From assembly GCA_964388155.1 (NCBI GenBank), contig CAYLYH010000024.1, positions 1 to 37,365 of the forward strand: a DNA stretch of 37,365 nucleotides, in the 5' to 3' direction. Each line of letters begins with the position of its first letter. The first letter of the stretch is position 1. Origin of the DNA: JACNKV01 sp964388155 (GTDB lineage: Bacteria; Fidelibacterota; Marinisomatia; Marinisomatales; JACNKV01). Below, piece by piece: positions 26,240 to 33,135 of this stretch. Both the position numbers and the translations under genes were made by a program. The notes beneath the pieces are model-generated. The model saw nothing but the letters and a program-made list of their open reading frames with translations. It was not told the DNA's origin and ran no database searches.

Positions 26240-27445
26240 TCATTCATATCTCAGGGCATCCGCCGGACGAATCTTCCCTGCGGTAAACGACGGCCATAAT
26301 GCAGCAAGAATCGATACAAATACACCCAATAATCCAACCGTTAGCATGATACGCATATTGATTACCATTGGGATTTGGTCCATAAAATAGACATCCTCAG
26401 GGATACCAATGAGCTGATAGCGTATTTGAAGCCAAATGAATATCAAAGAAACAAGGGCTCCAAAAACAGCTCCTCCGGTTCCAATAATTGCTCCTTCGAT
26501 GAGAAAGAGTTTTCGAATCATTTTTCTTGTAAATCCTATCGACCTCAACACACCTATCTCACGAATTTTTTCCAGGACAATCATGGCCATTGCCGAAATA
26601 ATATTTACAATTCCTACAAAAGCGATCATCCCAAATATAATCAAAATTGGCCAACGTTGAACACGAATCCACTCAAACAGGACACGATGTTTTTCTTTCC
26701 ACGACAAAATGTACCACGGATATTCCAATTGCGAATCAATATTCCGTATTCCCGGTGCGACATCTTTTTGATGTGCAAACAAGAGCATTTTCCCCGTTAT
26801 CAATCCCGCCATTCCAAATAACGTCTGTGCATCGGAGAGAGAAAGATAAACAACCGATTGATCATATTCCAGCAATCCGGAGTGAAACAAACCAGTAATA
26901 GTAAACGATTTTACTCGTTTACTTGCAGATACATTTACCATTGAATTCATATCAAAAAGAGCCAGGTCATCCCCAATGGATAACCCCATTTCACCGGCTA
27001 GTCGTTTGCCTAAAATAACAGAACCCTTATTCAGAGTTGGCGTCCCTTCAACAATGATTTTAGACAGGGATAATCGTTGATCCAATATGTCAATACCCTC
27101 GACAATGACTCCTTCAGCTTTTCTTCCTTTCCTCAGCAGTGCGGGTTTTTGGATATAAGAAATAATCGTTAAATCAGGAATCGTACTTAATATTGCATCA
27201 ACGTCGGAGTTTTCATCAGAAATGGGTTGTCCCATAAAATGCTGAAGACGAGCATGCCCATCAAATCCGGCTATTTTTTCCGAAATGGTGGTTTCAAATC
27301 CCTCAAGGATACTAAAGGTAATAATAAGTGCGGCAATCCCAATTCCTAAGCCACCAATTGCCAATAATCCTGCAAATGTAGAAAAGCTGCCTTTCTGCGG
27401 AGATTGCAGGTGACGAAAAGAGATTTTTCTGATGACCCTCATCAT
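26240..27445 (-). CDS. LolC/LolE-type lipoprotein-releasing permease (first)
   Basis: 401 residues with the same architecture: helix at about 24-48 (LAIGGLGIGIAALIITFSILEG in parts), periplasmic domain about 55-265, then three helices with REIGVLRSIGFTRKMI (about 291-306). It begins 28 nt after lysS and ends 22 nt before the second permease, so lysS-permease-permease-lolD is one run. The two permeases are clearly paralogues, which supports a heterodimeric LolCE arrangement rather than the single LolF of some Gram-negatives. Confidence 0.9.
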   Translation of the reverse strand: MMRVIRKISFRHLQSPQKGSFSTFAGLLAIGGLGIGIAALIITFSILEGFETTISEKIAGFDGHARLQHFMGQPISDENSDVDAILSTIPDLTIISYIQKPALLRKGRKAEGVIVEGIDILDQRLSLSKIIVEGTPTLNKGSVILGKRLAGEMGLSIGDDLALFDMNSMVNVSASKRVKSFTITGLFHSGLLEYDQSVVYLSLSDAQTLFGMAGLITGKMLLFAHQKDVAPGIRNIDSQLEYPWYILSWKEKHRVLFEWIRVQRWPILIIFGMIAFVGIVNIISAMAMIVLEKIREIGVLRSIGFTRKMIRKLFLIEGAIIGTGGAVFGALVSLIFIWLQIRYQLIGIPEDVYFMDQIPMVINMRIMLTVGLLGVFVSILAALWPSFTAGKIRPADALRYE

Positions 27446-27473
27446 CGGCTATCACTTTTTTGACAACAGAAAA

Positions 27474-28967
27474 TTATTCCTCTACCGATTTCATCGCCGG
27501 AAAAAGTAGGACGTCTTTTATCCATCGATTTTCTGTTAAAAGCATGACCAACCTGTCTACGCCAACTCCGACACCGCCGGTAGGTGGCATTCCATATTCC
27601 ACAGCCTGTAAAAAGTTCTCATCAACCGGCTGTGCTTCTTCATCACCTTCTTTTCGGAGTGTTGCCTGTGCTTCCAGACGTTGCCGCTGATCAACAGGGT
27701 CGTTCAATTCAGAGAATGCGTTTGCAAATTCTGCACCGCCAATAAACAGCTCAAATCGTTCAACAATATTTTCATTCCCACTTCGATGCTTCTTGGCAAG
27801 AGGTGAAATTGCCTTTGGATGATCCATCACAAAGGTTGGTTGAATTAATTTGGGTTCGACCAATCGTCTCATAAGTTCATCAAGGATTTGCCCGTAATTT
27901 GCCTTATCATAAATGGTAATATCATTTTCGGTACAAATTTCACGAAGTTCATTCTCATCCGCAGTAGACACATCTCGTCCAACGGCCTCTTGTAATAATT
28001 CAAAGATGGGTTTTCTCTCAAACGGTTTGGATAAGTCGATATCCATATCGCCCCAAGTTTTTTGAAGCGACCCAACAGACGTTGCCGCATAGCGAATCAT
28101 TTCTTCGACAAAATCCATTATCATGTGATAATCAGCATAGGCTTGGTAAAATTCCAGCATCGTAAACTCGGGATTGTGGTTTCTATCCATGCCCTCATTA
28201 CGAAAATCTTTTGCCAGTTCATACACCTTGTCAAACCCACCGATAATTAAACGCTTTAAATATAATTCATCTGCAATTCTCAGGTACAGTTCTTGATCCA
28301 ATGTATTATGATGGGTGATAAATGGCCGTGCATTCGCGCCGCCGTATAAAGGTTGTAAAACCGGAGTTTCAACCTCCAGAAACCCGCGTTCATCTAAAAA
28401 CATGCGCAGGGACGATATTATTTTTGCACGTTCTACAAATGTTCGTCTAACATCTGGATTTACGATTAAATCCAGATGGCGATTCCGATATCTCTGTTCT
28501 TTGTCTGAGAATGCATCAAAAACTTCTCCATCTTTTTCTTTCACAACCGGAAGCGGACGAATACTTTTCGCTAAAATTGTTACGGAGGAAGCATGAACTG
28601 AAATCTCTTCCGTTCTGGTTTTAAAGACGTACCCCTCTATCCCTACGTAATCTCCAATATCAAGTAGTTTAAAATTGGCGTAGGAGTCTTCTCCGACATC
28701 ATCCCTTCGTACGTAGGATTGAATTTTTCCATGGCTGTCTTGAATATGACAAAATGCGGCTTTCCCCATTTTCCGCAGGGACATAATTCGCCCGGCAACT
28801 GCGACGTCTTTTTTCTCTAATTCGTCGTAGCTACTGTGAATTTCATCGCTATAATGCGTGGTGGAAAATGTATATGGATAAGGATTTACTCCGGCTTCAC
28901 GAAGTTTTTGGAGTTTTTTCTTACGAAAATTAATAATTTGATTTAGTGAGCGTTGTTCTTCTGACAT
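27474..28967 (-). CDS. lysS: Lysyl-tRNA synthetase, class II
   Basis: 497 residues. The OB-fold anticodon domain spans about 50-150. Class II motif 2 is visible in FRNEGMDRNHNPEFTMLEFY (about 253-272) and motif 3 in GGVGVGVDRLVMLLT (about 467-481). It charges tRNA-Lys. It follows prfB as in the well-known prfB-lysS pair of E. coli. A 124-nt spacer between them carries a palindromic element inside a heptad repeat (28981-29030). Confidence 0.97.
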   Translation of the reverse strand: MSEEQRSLNQIINFRKKKLQKLREAGVNPYPYTFSTTHYSDEIHSSYDELEKKDVAVAGRIMSLRKMGKAAFCHIQDSHGKIQSYVRRDDVGEDSYANFKLLDIGDYVGIEGYVFKTRTEEISVHASSVTILAKSIRPLPVVKEKDGEVFDAFSDKEQRYRNRHLDLIVNPDVRRTFVERAKIISSLRMFLDERGFLEVETPVLQPLYGGANARPFITHHNTLDQELYLRIADELYLKRLIIGGFDKVYELAKDFRNEGMDRNHNPEFTMLEFYQAYADYHMIMDFVEEMIRYAATSVGSLQKTWGDMDIDLSKPFERKPIFELLQEAVGRDVSTADENELREICTENDITIYDKANYGQILDELMRRLVEPKLIQPTFVMDHPKAISPLAKKHRSGNENIVERFELFIGGAEFANAFSELNDPVDQRQRLEAQATLRKEGDEEAQPVDENFLQAVEYGMPPTGGVGVGVDRLVMLLTENRWIKDVLLFPAMKSVEE

Positions 28968-28980
28968 AGTTTGGGTGCTA

Positions 28981-29030
28981 GGTTCTGCCTGCCCGCCAAA
29001 GCATTGGCGCAGGCGGGGGTTCTGGGTTCA
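28981..29030. repeat. 30-bp quasi-palindrome between GGTTCTG repeats
   Basis: A 30-bp element (28988-29017) has arms built on CGCCAA and TTGGCG, extended as GCCTG/CAGGC with a 2-nt bulge. It is bounded exactly by GGTTCTG on both sides (28981-28987 and 29018-29024), and GGGTTC continues after it. It looks like a small palindromic element inserted in a GGTTCTG heptad run. Confidence 0.6.
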
Positions 29031-29091
29031 ATTTTTTCTACTTTCTACCCCGTAAAAAACACGGGATCTCTGCTACGCTTCGACTTTTAAC

Positions 29092-30190
29092 TTATTTCCC
29101 GATTTGTTGGATTAGAAACGCGCGAATAAACGGATCAATTCGTCCATCCATCACAGCTTGGACATTCCCCGTTTCTTCTTTTGTCCGATGATCTTTCACC
29201 ATATTATACGGATGAAACACGTACGATCGGATTTGACTCCCCCATCCGATATCCATCTTCTGATCTTCTAATTCTTTATTGGCTTCTTTTTCCTTTTCTA
29301 CCTCTAACTGGTACAGCCGTGCCTTCAATACTTTCATTGCTTGAGCTTTATTTTTATGCTGGGACCTCTCATTTTGGCACTGGGCAACCACACCGGTCGG
29401 GAGGTGTGTAATCCGAATGGCAGAATCGGTTTTATTCACATGCTGCCCACCGGCACCGCTTGCGCGATATGTGTCGATTCGCAGATCACCGGGGTCAATT
29501 TCAATTTCAATTTCATCATCAAGAGATGGATAGACAAACACCGATGCAAATGACGTATGCCGGCGGCTGTTTGCATCGAAGGGAGAAATGCGTACCAAAC
29601 GATGTACGCCCGCTTCAGCTTTTAGCAATCCGTAGGAAAAACCACCTTTTATTTCCAACGTAACATCTTTGATGCCTGCTTCATCTCCCGGCTGAAAATC
29701 CAACAATGTGGAGCTGAATCCTTTTTGCTCGATCCAGCGAGAATACATTCGGTACAGCATATTAGCCCAATCTTGGCTTTCTGTCCCACCAGCTCCGGGA
29801 TGGATGGTTAAGATGGCATTCTCTAAATCTTGTTCGCCCCCCAACATCAATCGTAGTTCCAAATCTTCTACGATTTTCTTGTATTCGGCTAACTCTTTGT
29901 TTACTTCATTCGGAGTGGATTCGCCTTCATTGGCAAACTCAAACAGTGTTTCTACATCGCCATGGCGTACCTCAAGGTTCTCCCACAGCTTTATTTCTTT
30001 TTCTAAAACAGACGTTTTCTTTAAAATTGATGCGGCTTTTGCACTGTCATTCCAAAAGTCGGGGGCTACTACTTTTGCCTGAAGCTTCTCCAATGCTTTT
30101 TTCTTGGATTCAAGGTCAAAGATACCTCCGAAGCTCATGATGCTTGGATTCTGCGGAAACAAATTGTTCTTTTAATTCTGTAATATCCAT
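29092..30190 (-). CDS. prfB: Peptide chain release factor 2, with programmed +1 frameshift
   Basis: Full gene of 365 residues, equal to E. coli RF2. The zero frame starts at ATG 30188-30190, encodes 24 codons ending RRYL, and meets TGA at 30116-30118. The ribosome shifts +1 there (CTT TGA C) and continues from GAC at 30115-30117 to 29092. A frame starting at 30162 also exists but is only the shifted frame read upstream. The stop-codon motif SPF (RISPFDANSRRH) and the catalytic GGQ (GAGGQHVNKTD) are both intact. RF2 ends translation at UGA and UAA, and the in-frame UGA makes it autoregulated. lysS follows. Confidence 0.97.
30115..30129 (-). promoter_or_regulatory. prfB programmed frameshift site
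   Basis: The message reads GGAGG, UAU, CUU, UGA, C. The internal Shine-Dalgarno GGAGG (30125-30129) lies 3 nt before the slippery CUU, the same spacing as in E. coli. A low RF2 level causes slow UGA reading and frameshifting, so the protein senses its own activity. Confidence 0.95.
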
Positions 30191-30270
30191 GGAAAAATTT
30201 ACGACAGATAATCGATGTAACGAAACTTTGAAACAATCGTTTATCAGATTAAATCCGCGATGGCCTTTCG

Positions 30271-31017
30271 TTATATCAACATTTTCAGCACATACATAAT
30301 GATGACACCAAGAAGGATAAACGTAAGCTGACCGGCGGACTTTTTTAAATGTGTGTGATGATGCAGTTCAGGGATAAGGTCTGATCCTGCGATGTAGATA
30401 AATCCACCGGCAGTAATCGGCAGTAATGCATTGATAAATCCGTGTGTATATTCACCGATAATCAAACTGATTGCTGCTCCAAGAAATGATGTAAGGGAGA
30501 TCAAAAAATTAAACATCAGTGCGCGTTTTACCGTTAATCCACCATGAATTAAAACACCAAAATCCCCGATCTCTTGTGGAAGTTCGTGCATTGCAACCGC
30601 GATTGATGTCGCAATCCCCATCGGGATGCTCACAAGAAAAGAAGCTCCGATTATCAGTCCGTCAATTAAATTGTGCATGGCATCACCGATTAAATTCATT
30701 GGAACCAAATGTGCACTGTGTTCTTGACAATCCACATCATGGCAATGCCGCCATCGCACGAATTTCTCTAAAACGAAAAAGAGAATAATTCCCACTAAAA
30801 TATGAAGTGATGAAAATGCAATAGAGTCAGTAGATGTAAATATCTCAGGAAGAAGATGAATAAAAGCACCACCAAATAAGCTCCCCACAGCAAAGCTGAC
30901 AAGATATTGTAATATTTTTAACAGCCTATCTTTGCTCAAGGATAGCGTAAATGCTCCGGTAAGTGACAGAAGACTGATGATAAAAATGCTTGTAAAGGTG
31001 TAAATCCAGGTCGTCAT
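30271..31017 (-). CDS. ZIP-family metal transporter
   Basis: 248 residues from the ATG at 31015-31017; the frame extends to 31095, but that part lies within the thioredoxin gene and lacks hydrophobicity. About eight membrane helices. Helix 4 has HNLID (H115, N116, D119) and helix 5 HELPQE (H144, E145, E149), the ZIP metal-binding motifs, with Q148 where HELPHE is usual. The loop between helices 3 and 4 is histidine/cysteine-rich (RHCHDVDCQEH, about 90-100), typical of a metal-sensing loop. It likely imports zinc or another divalent metal. It begins 19 nt after the thioredoxin-like gene. Confidence 0.92.
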   Translation of the reverse strand: MTTWIYTFTSIFIISLLSLTGAFTLSLSKDRLLKILQYLVSFAVGSLFGGAFIHLLPEIFTSTDSIAFSSLHILVGIILFFVLEKFVRWRHCHDVDCQEHSAHLVPMNLIGDAMHNLIDGLIIGASFLVSIPMGIATSIAVAMHELPQEIGDFGVLIHGGLTVKRALMFNFLISLTSFLGAAISLIIGEYTHGFINALLPITAGGFIYIAGSDLIPELHHHTHLKKSAGQLTFILLGVIIMYVLKMLI

Positions 31018-31036
31018 GACGGACAGAAAATACTCA

Positions 31037-31348
31037 TTATCCGAAAATACTGCTATATTTATTAAGCGTCTGTTCCAATTCGTACAAATTAACATTCCTG
31101 CTAAATCTTTTCACTTCCTTTCCCTGAACAATTTGCAAAATAGTCGGGACTGCAAAGATGAGATTTTGCCCGGTAATTTCCCGGGACCGTGTCGTATCCA
31201 CATATTGAAATTCCCAACCGTTGGATTTTTTCACTACATCCTCTACTTTCGGTCGCAGGACTTTGCACACATTGCATGTTGGTGTCGAAAAATAAAAAAG
31301 GATCAACTCGTTATTTTCCGTAAGGTTTTTGTATTCAATGGTTTCCAT
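31037..31348 (-). CDS. Thioredoxin-like protein
   Basis: 103 residues, single thioredoxin fold, no signal peptide. The active site is STPTCNVCK (C25 and C28, CNVC rather than CGPC) and the cis-proline is P68 (AVPTI). Such CxxC variants may be redox proteins with unusual potential. It is encoded just before a ZIP transporter, suggesting a redox or metal-related role, which is inference. AGGA lies before the start, and the gene is divergent from the plus-strand lipoprotein, sharing the 390-nt region 31349-31738. Confidence 0.88.
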   Translation of the reverse strand: METIEYKNLTENNELILFYFSTPTCNVCKVLRPKVEDVVKKSNGWEFQYVDTTRSREITGQNLIFAVPTILQIVQGKEVKRFSRNVNLYELEQTLNKYSSIFG

Positions 31349-31471
31349 TTTTTTAATCCTAAATTTATTACTGTAATTCTTTGTTGAAACCGCTAAGGAT
31401 TGGTTACACTTTACGAAAAACGGGTCCTCTGAAATGGTGAAAATACATTTTTTTCATTCATCTCTTTTCTC

Positions 31472-31500
31472 TTGTAATAACAATAATTGCTTTGTAAAAT
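31472..31500 (+). promoter_or_regulatory. Promoter of the lipoprotein gene at 31739
   Basis: TTGTAA (31472-31477), a 17-nt spacer and TAAAAT (31495-31500) make a good sigma70-like promoter. Expected transcription start is near 31507, exactly where the first arm of the structured leader begins. Bacteroidetes-type promoters differ, so the true sigma preference of this organism is uncertain. Confidence 0.55.
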
Positions 31501-31505
31501 TCCTA

Positions 31506-31681
31506 TGCGAAAAGGTCGATATTTGAAATGATTGTAATTCCGGACTAAAAACCGAAAACCTCCAAGATAGTATCTATCATGTGGGCATAACTGCCCCTTG
31601 ATTACGCTCTTCTATCTTGGAGTTAAATCAAATCGGTCTTTTCGCGAATACCACTTGAGGCGTATCAAGGGGTTTTCGTTT
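31506..31681 (+). promoter_or_regulatory. Structured leader with two competing folds
   Basis: Four paired segments are visible. D: 31506-31520 with 31632-31646 (15 bp including three G-U pairs). B: 31560-31570 with 31612-31622 (11 bp, perfect). C: 31594-31607 with 31660-31672 (13 bp, one bulge). A: 31549-31560 with 31671-31681 (11 bp, one bulge). D and B nest together, and A and C nest together, but the two sets cross each other, so they exclude one another or form a pseudoknot. A GGGCA-TAAC-TGCCC hairpin (31583-31596) is a further alternative. It lies in a 230-nt 5' leader of the lipoprotein gene and may be a riboswitch-like element; no known class is recognised. Confidence 0.55.
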
Positions 31682-31738
31682 AACGATCTCCCATATATCG
31701 TCTCAATTTTGTTCAATAAACAAAAAGGAGACTGTAAA

Positions 31739-32440
31739 ATGAAAAATGTAATGATAAGTATCGCCTCTTTAGGCATACTATTCTTTGTAGGTTGTGGAGA
31801 TTCTCCACCAACAGAACCAACAAATTCAGCACCTGCAATTTCAAGTTTGTCTGCTGAGCCATCATCTTTATTAATTGGTGATATCTCAACATTAACATGT
31901 GTCGCAACAGATTCTGATGGAGACGTGTTAACATATACATGGGAATCAAATGGTGCTACACTCGAAGGAAATAGTAATACAGCTGATTGGATTGCTGATG
32001 AAGGAAGCGGAACGTTCACTATTACGTGTTCGGTAAGTGATGGGAATGGTGGTGAAGCAGTGGAATCTGTAGAACTTACCGTTAATCCTGTCGACTTTAT
32101 GGGAAGCTATACATTGGACGCTTTAGGAATCATATGTTTAGATCAAAACATCATTATCGGAACACCTCCTGATGTTACTGGATCCATGACAATAAATGAA
32201 GATTTTACCTATATTTGGTCAACAACTGTTGTGGATGATGAGTTGGGGACATTGTCAAATTGTATAGGTGAAGACATTTCAATTTTGACTTATACTGAAT
32301 CCGGAACCGTTTCATACAACGGAGATTCAATTACATTTGATAATGGTGATGGTGAGCCAGCGACATTTGTATGGTATATAGATGAATACGGACTAAACTT
32401 TGAAGATGAAAATACCGCTTACCTATTTTCAGAAATCTAA
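31739..32440 (+). CDS. Lipoprotein with PKD/Ig-like domain
   Basis: 233 residues from ATG 31739, set by a good AAGGAG Shine-Dalgarno and the signal peptide that starts there; the open frame upstream is the structured leader. The lipobox is FVGC (cysteine at 19). A PKD or Ig-like beta domain follows (about 31-115: CVATDSDGDVLTYTWESNG, ITCSVSDGNGG). The C-terminal half (about 120-233) is a second beta-rich region (GSYTLDALG, SMTINEDFTYIW, ATFVWYIDEYG) that may be a lipocalin-like fold, which is uncertain. Probably outer-membrane or surface located. A strong terminator follows. Confidence 0.82.
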   Translation: MKNVMISIASLGILFFVGCGDSPPTEPTNSAPAISSLSAEPSSLLIGDISTLTCVATDSDGDVLTYTWESNGATLEGNSNTADWIADEGSGTFTITCSVSDGNGGEAVESVELTVNPVDFMGSYTLDALGIICLDQNIIIGTPPDVTGSMTINEDFTYIWSTTVVDDELGTLSNCIGEDISILTYTESGTVSYNGDSITFDNGDGEPATFVWYIDEYGLNFEDENTAYLFSEI

Positions 32441-32466
32441 TCGCAACTTATTGAAAAGTACTGTCT

Positions 32467-32505
32467 AACTTTGCGGAAGTTTGGAACTTCCGCAAAGTTT
32501 TTTTT
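32467..32505 (+). terminator. Strong rho-independent terminator
   Basis: Perfect 15-bp stem AACTTTGCGGAAGTT / AACTTCCGCAAAGTT with loop TGG, followed by a T run. It ends the lipoprotein transcript and separates it from the toxin-antitoxin operon. Confidence 0.96.
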
Positions 32506-32557
32506 CTGTTTCATTTCGATTCAGTTTTCACTATTTTGAAAAACCCCTTTCATTATT

Positions 32558-32590
32558 AGTACTATGAGTGGTACTTTCGATAGCACTATT
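32558..32590 (+). promoter_or_regulatory. Possible antitoxin operator
   Basis: AGTAC (32558-32562) and GTACT (32571-32575) form an inverted pair with an 8-nt centre, and TAGCACTATT follows. It lies directly before the antitoxin start, the place where Phd/YefM antitoxins bind to repress their operon. Confidence 0.3.
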
Positions 32591-32612
32591 AGCAAATTAT
32601 CCGGAGTATTTT

Positions 32613-32870
32613 ATGAATAAATTAACAGCTAACGAATTAAAAACCAAAGGGGTATCTATCCTTGATAAAATCATGGCAGAGGATCATGAAGCAACAATTA
32701 CGGTTCATGGGCACAGTAAATATGTTGTTATGGATATGGAACGATACAGCGAACTACGTATCCAAGATTTGAAAGCAGCCTATAATGAAACCATAGAAGA
32801 TATCAAAAACGGGGATTATATTGAAGAAAGTGTAGCTGACCACATGAAGCGATTAAATGACGAAGTATAA
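32613..32870 (+). CDS. Phd/YefM-family antitoxin
   Basis: 85 residues from the ATG at 32613, chosen for its GGAG site 7 nt upstream; the frame is open 15 codons earlier without a ribosome site. The N-terminus resembles the YefM/Phd DNA-binding domain (NELKTKGVSILDKIM, then TVHGHSKYVVMDMERYSEL, residues about 27-45). The C-terminal acidic helix (IEDIKNGDYIEESV) is the part that usually wraps the toxin. It neutralises the RelE-like toxin encoded next and represses the operon. The toxin start overlaps this gene by 14 nt. Confidence 0.85.
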   Translation: MNKLTANELKTKGVSILDKIMAEDHEATITVHGHSKYVVMDMERYSELRIQDLKAAYNETIEDIKNGDYIEESVADHMKRLNDEV

Positions 32871-33135
32871 AGTTTGGTATTCTGCGTCTTACTTAAAACG
32901 AGCCAAACGATTTAAACGGTGCCATCCAGAGTTATTAAACCGCTATGAAAAGACACTTCAACTTTTGGAATTAAACCCCTTCCACCCTTCACTCCGGCTC
33001 CATCGGCTGAAAGGCGAACTCAAATATCTTCATTCAGTCTCAATTAATCTTCAATATCGAATTACACTTCATTTCGTTATAAAAGATGATTTGATTATTC
33101 CCGTAGATGTGGGAAGTCACGACGAAGTGTACTAA
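32857..33135 (+). CDS. RelE/YoeB-superfamily toxin
   Basis: 92 residues, basic, with the RelE fold: YSASYLKRAKRFKRCHP (about 8-24), HPSLRLHRLKGELKYLHSVS (43-62, in parts), LQYRITLHFV and the C-terminal DVGSHDEVY. It should cut mRNA in the ribosomal A site or act like YafQ; the exact type is not decidable by eye. It overlaps the antitoxin gene by 14 nt. Its stop codon overlaps the stop of menC-menE on the other strand by 4 nt, with no terminator between, so the two transcripts can meet. Confidence 0.86.
   Translation: MTKYKVWYSASYLKRAKRFKRCHPELLNRYEKTLQLLELNPFHPSLRLHRLKGELKYLHSVSINLQYRITLHFVIKDDLIIPVDVGSHDEVY

Noticed and set aside
26375..26821. 148-residue plus-strand frame opposite the LolC/E permease
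   Set aside because: It is antisense to a well-supported permease and has no recognisable domain.
28980..29075. Terminator between prfB and lysS
   Set aside because: The palindrome at 28988 and the small CCCGT/ACGGG hairpin near 29050 lack a T tract in the minus direction.
31598..31738. N-terminal extension of the lipoprotein
   Set aside because: The frame covers the structured leader. The good Shine-Dalgarno and lipoprotein signal are at 31739.
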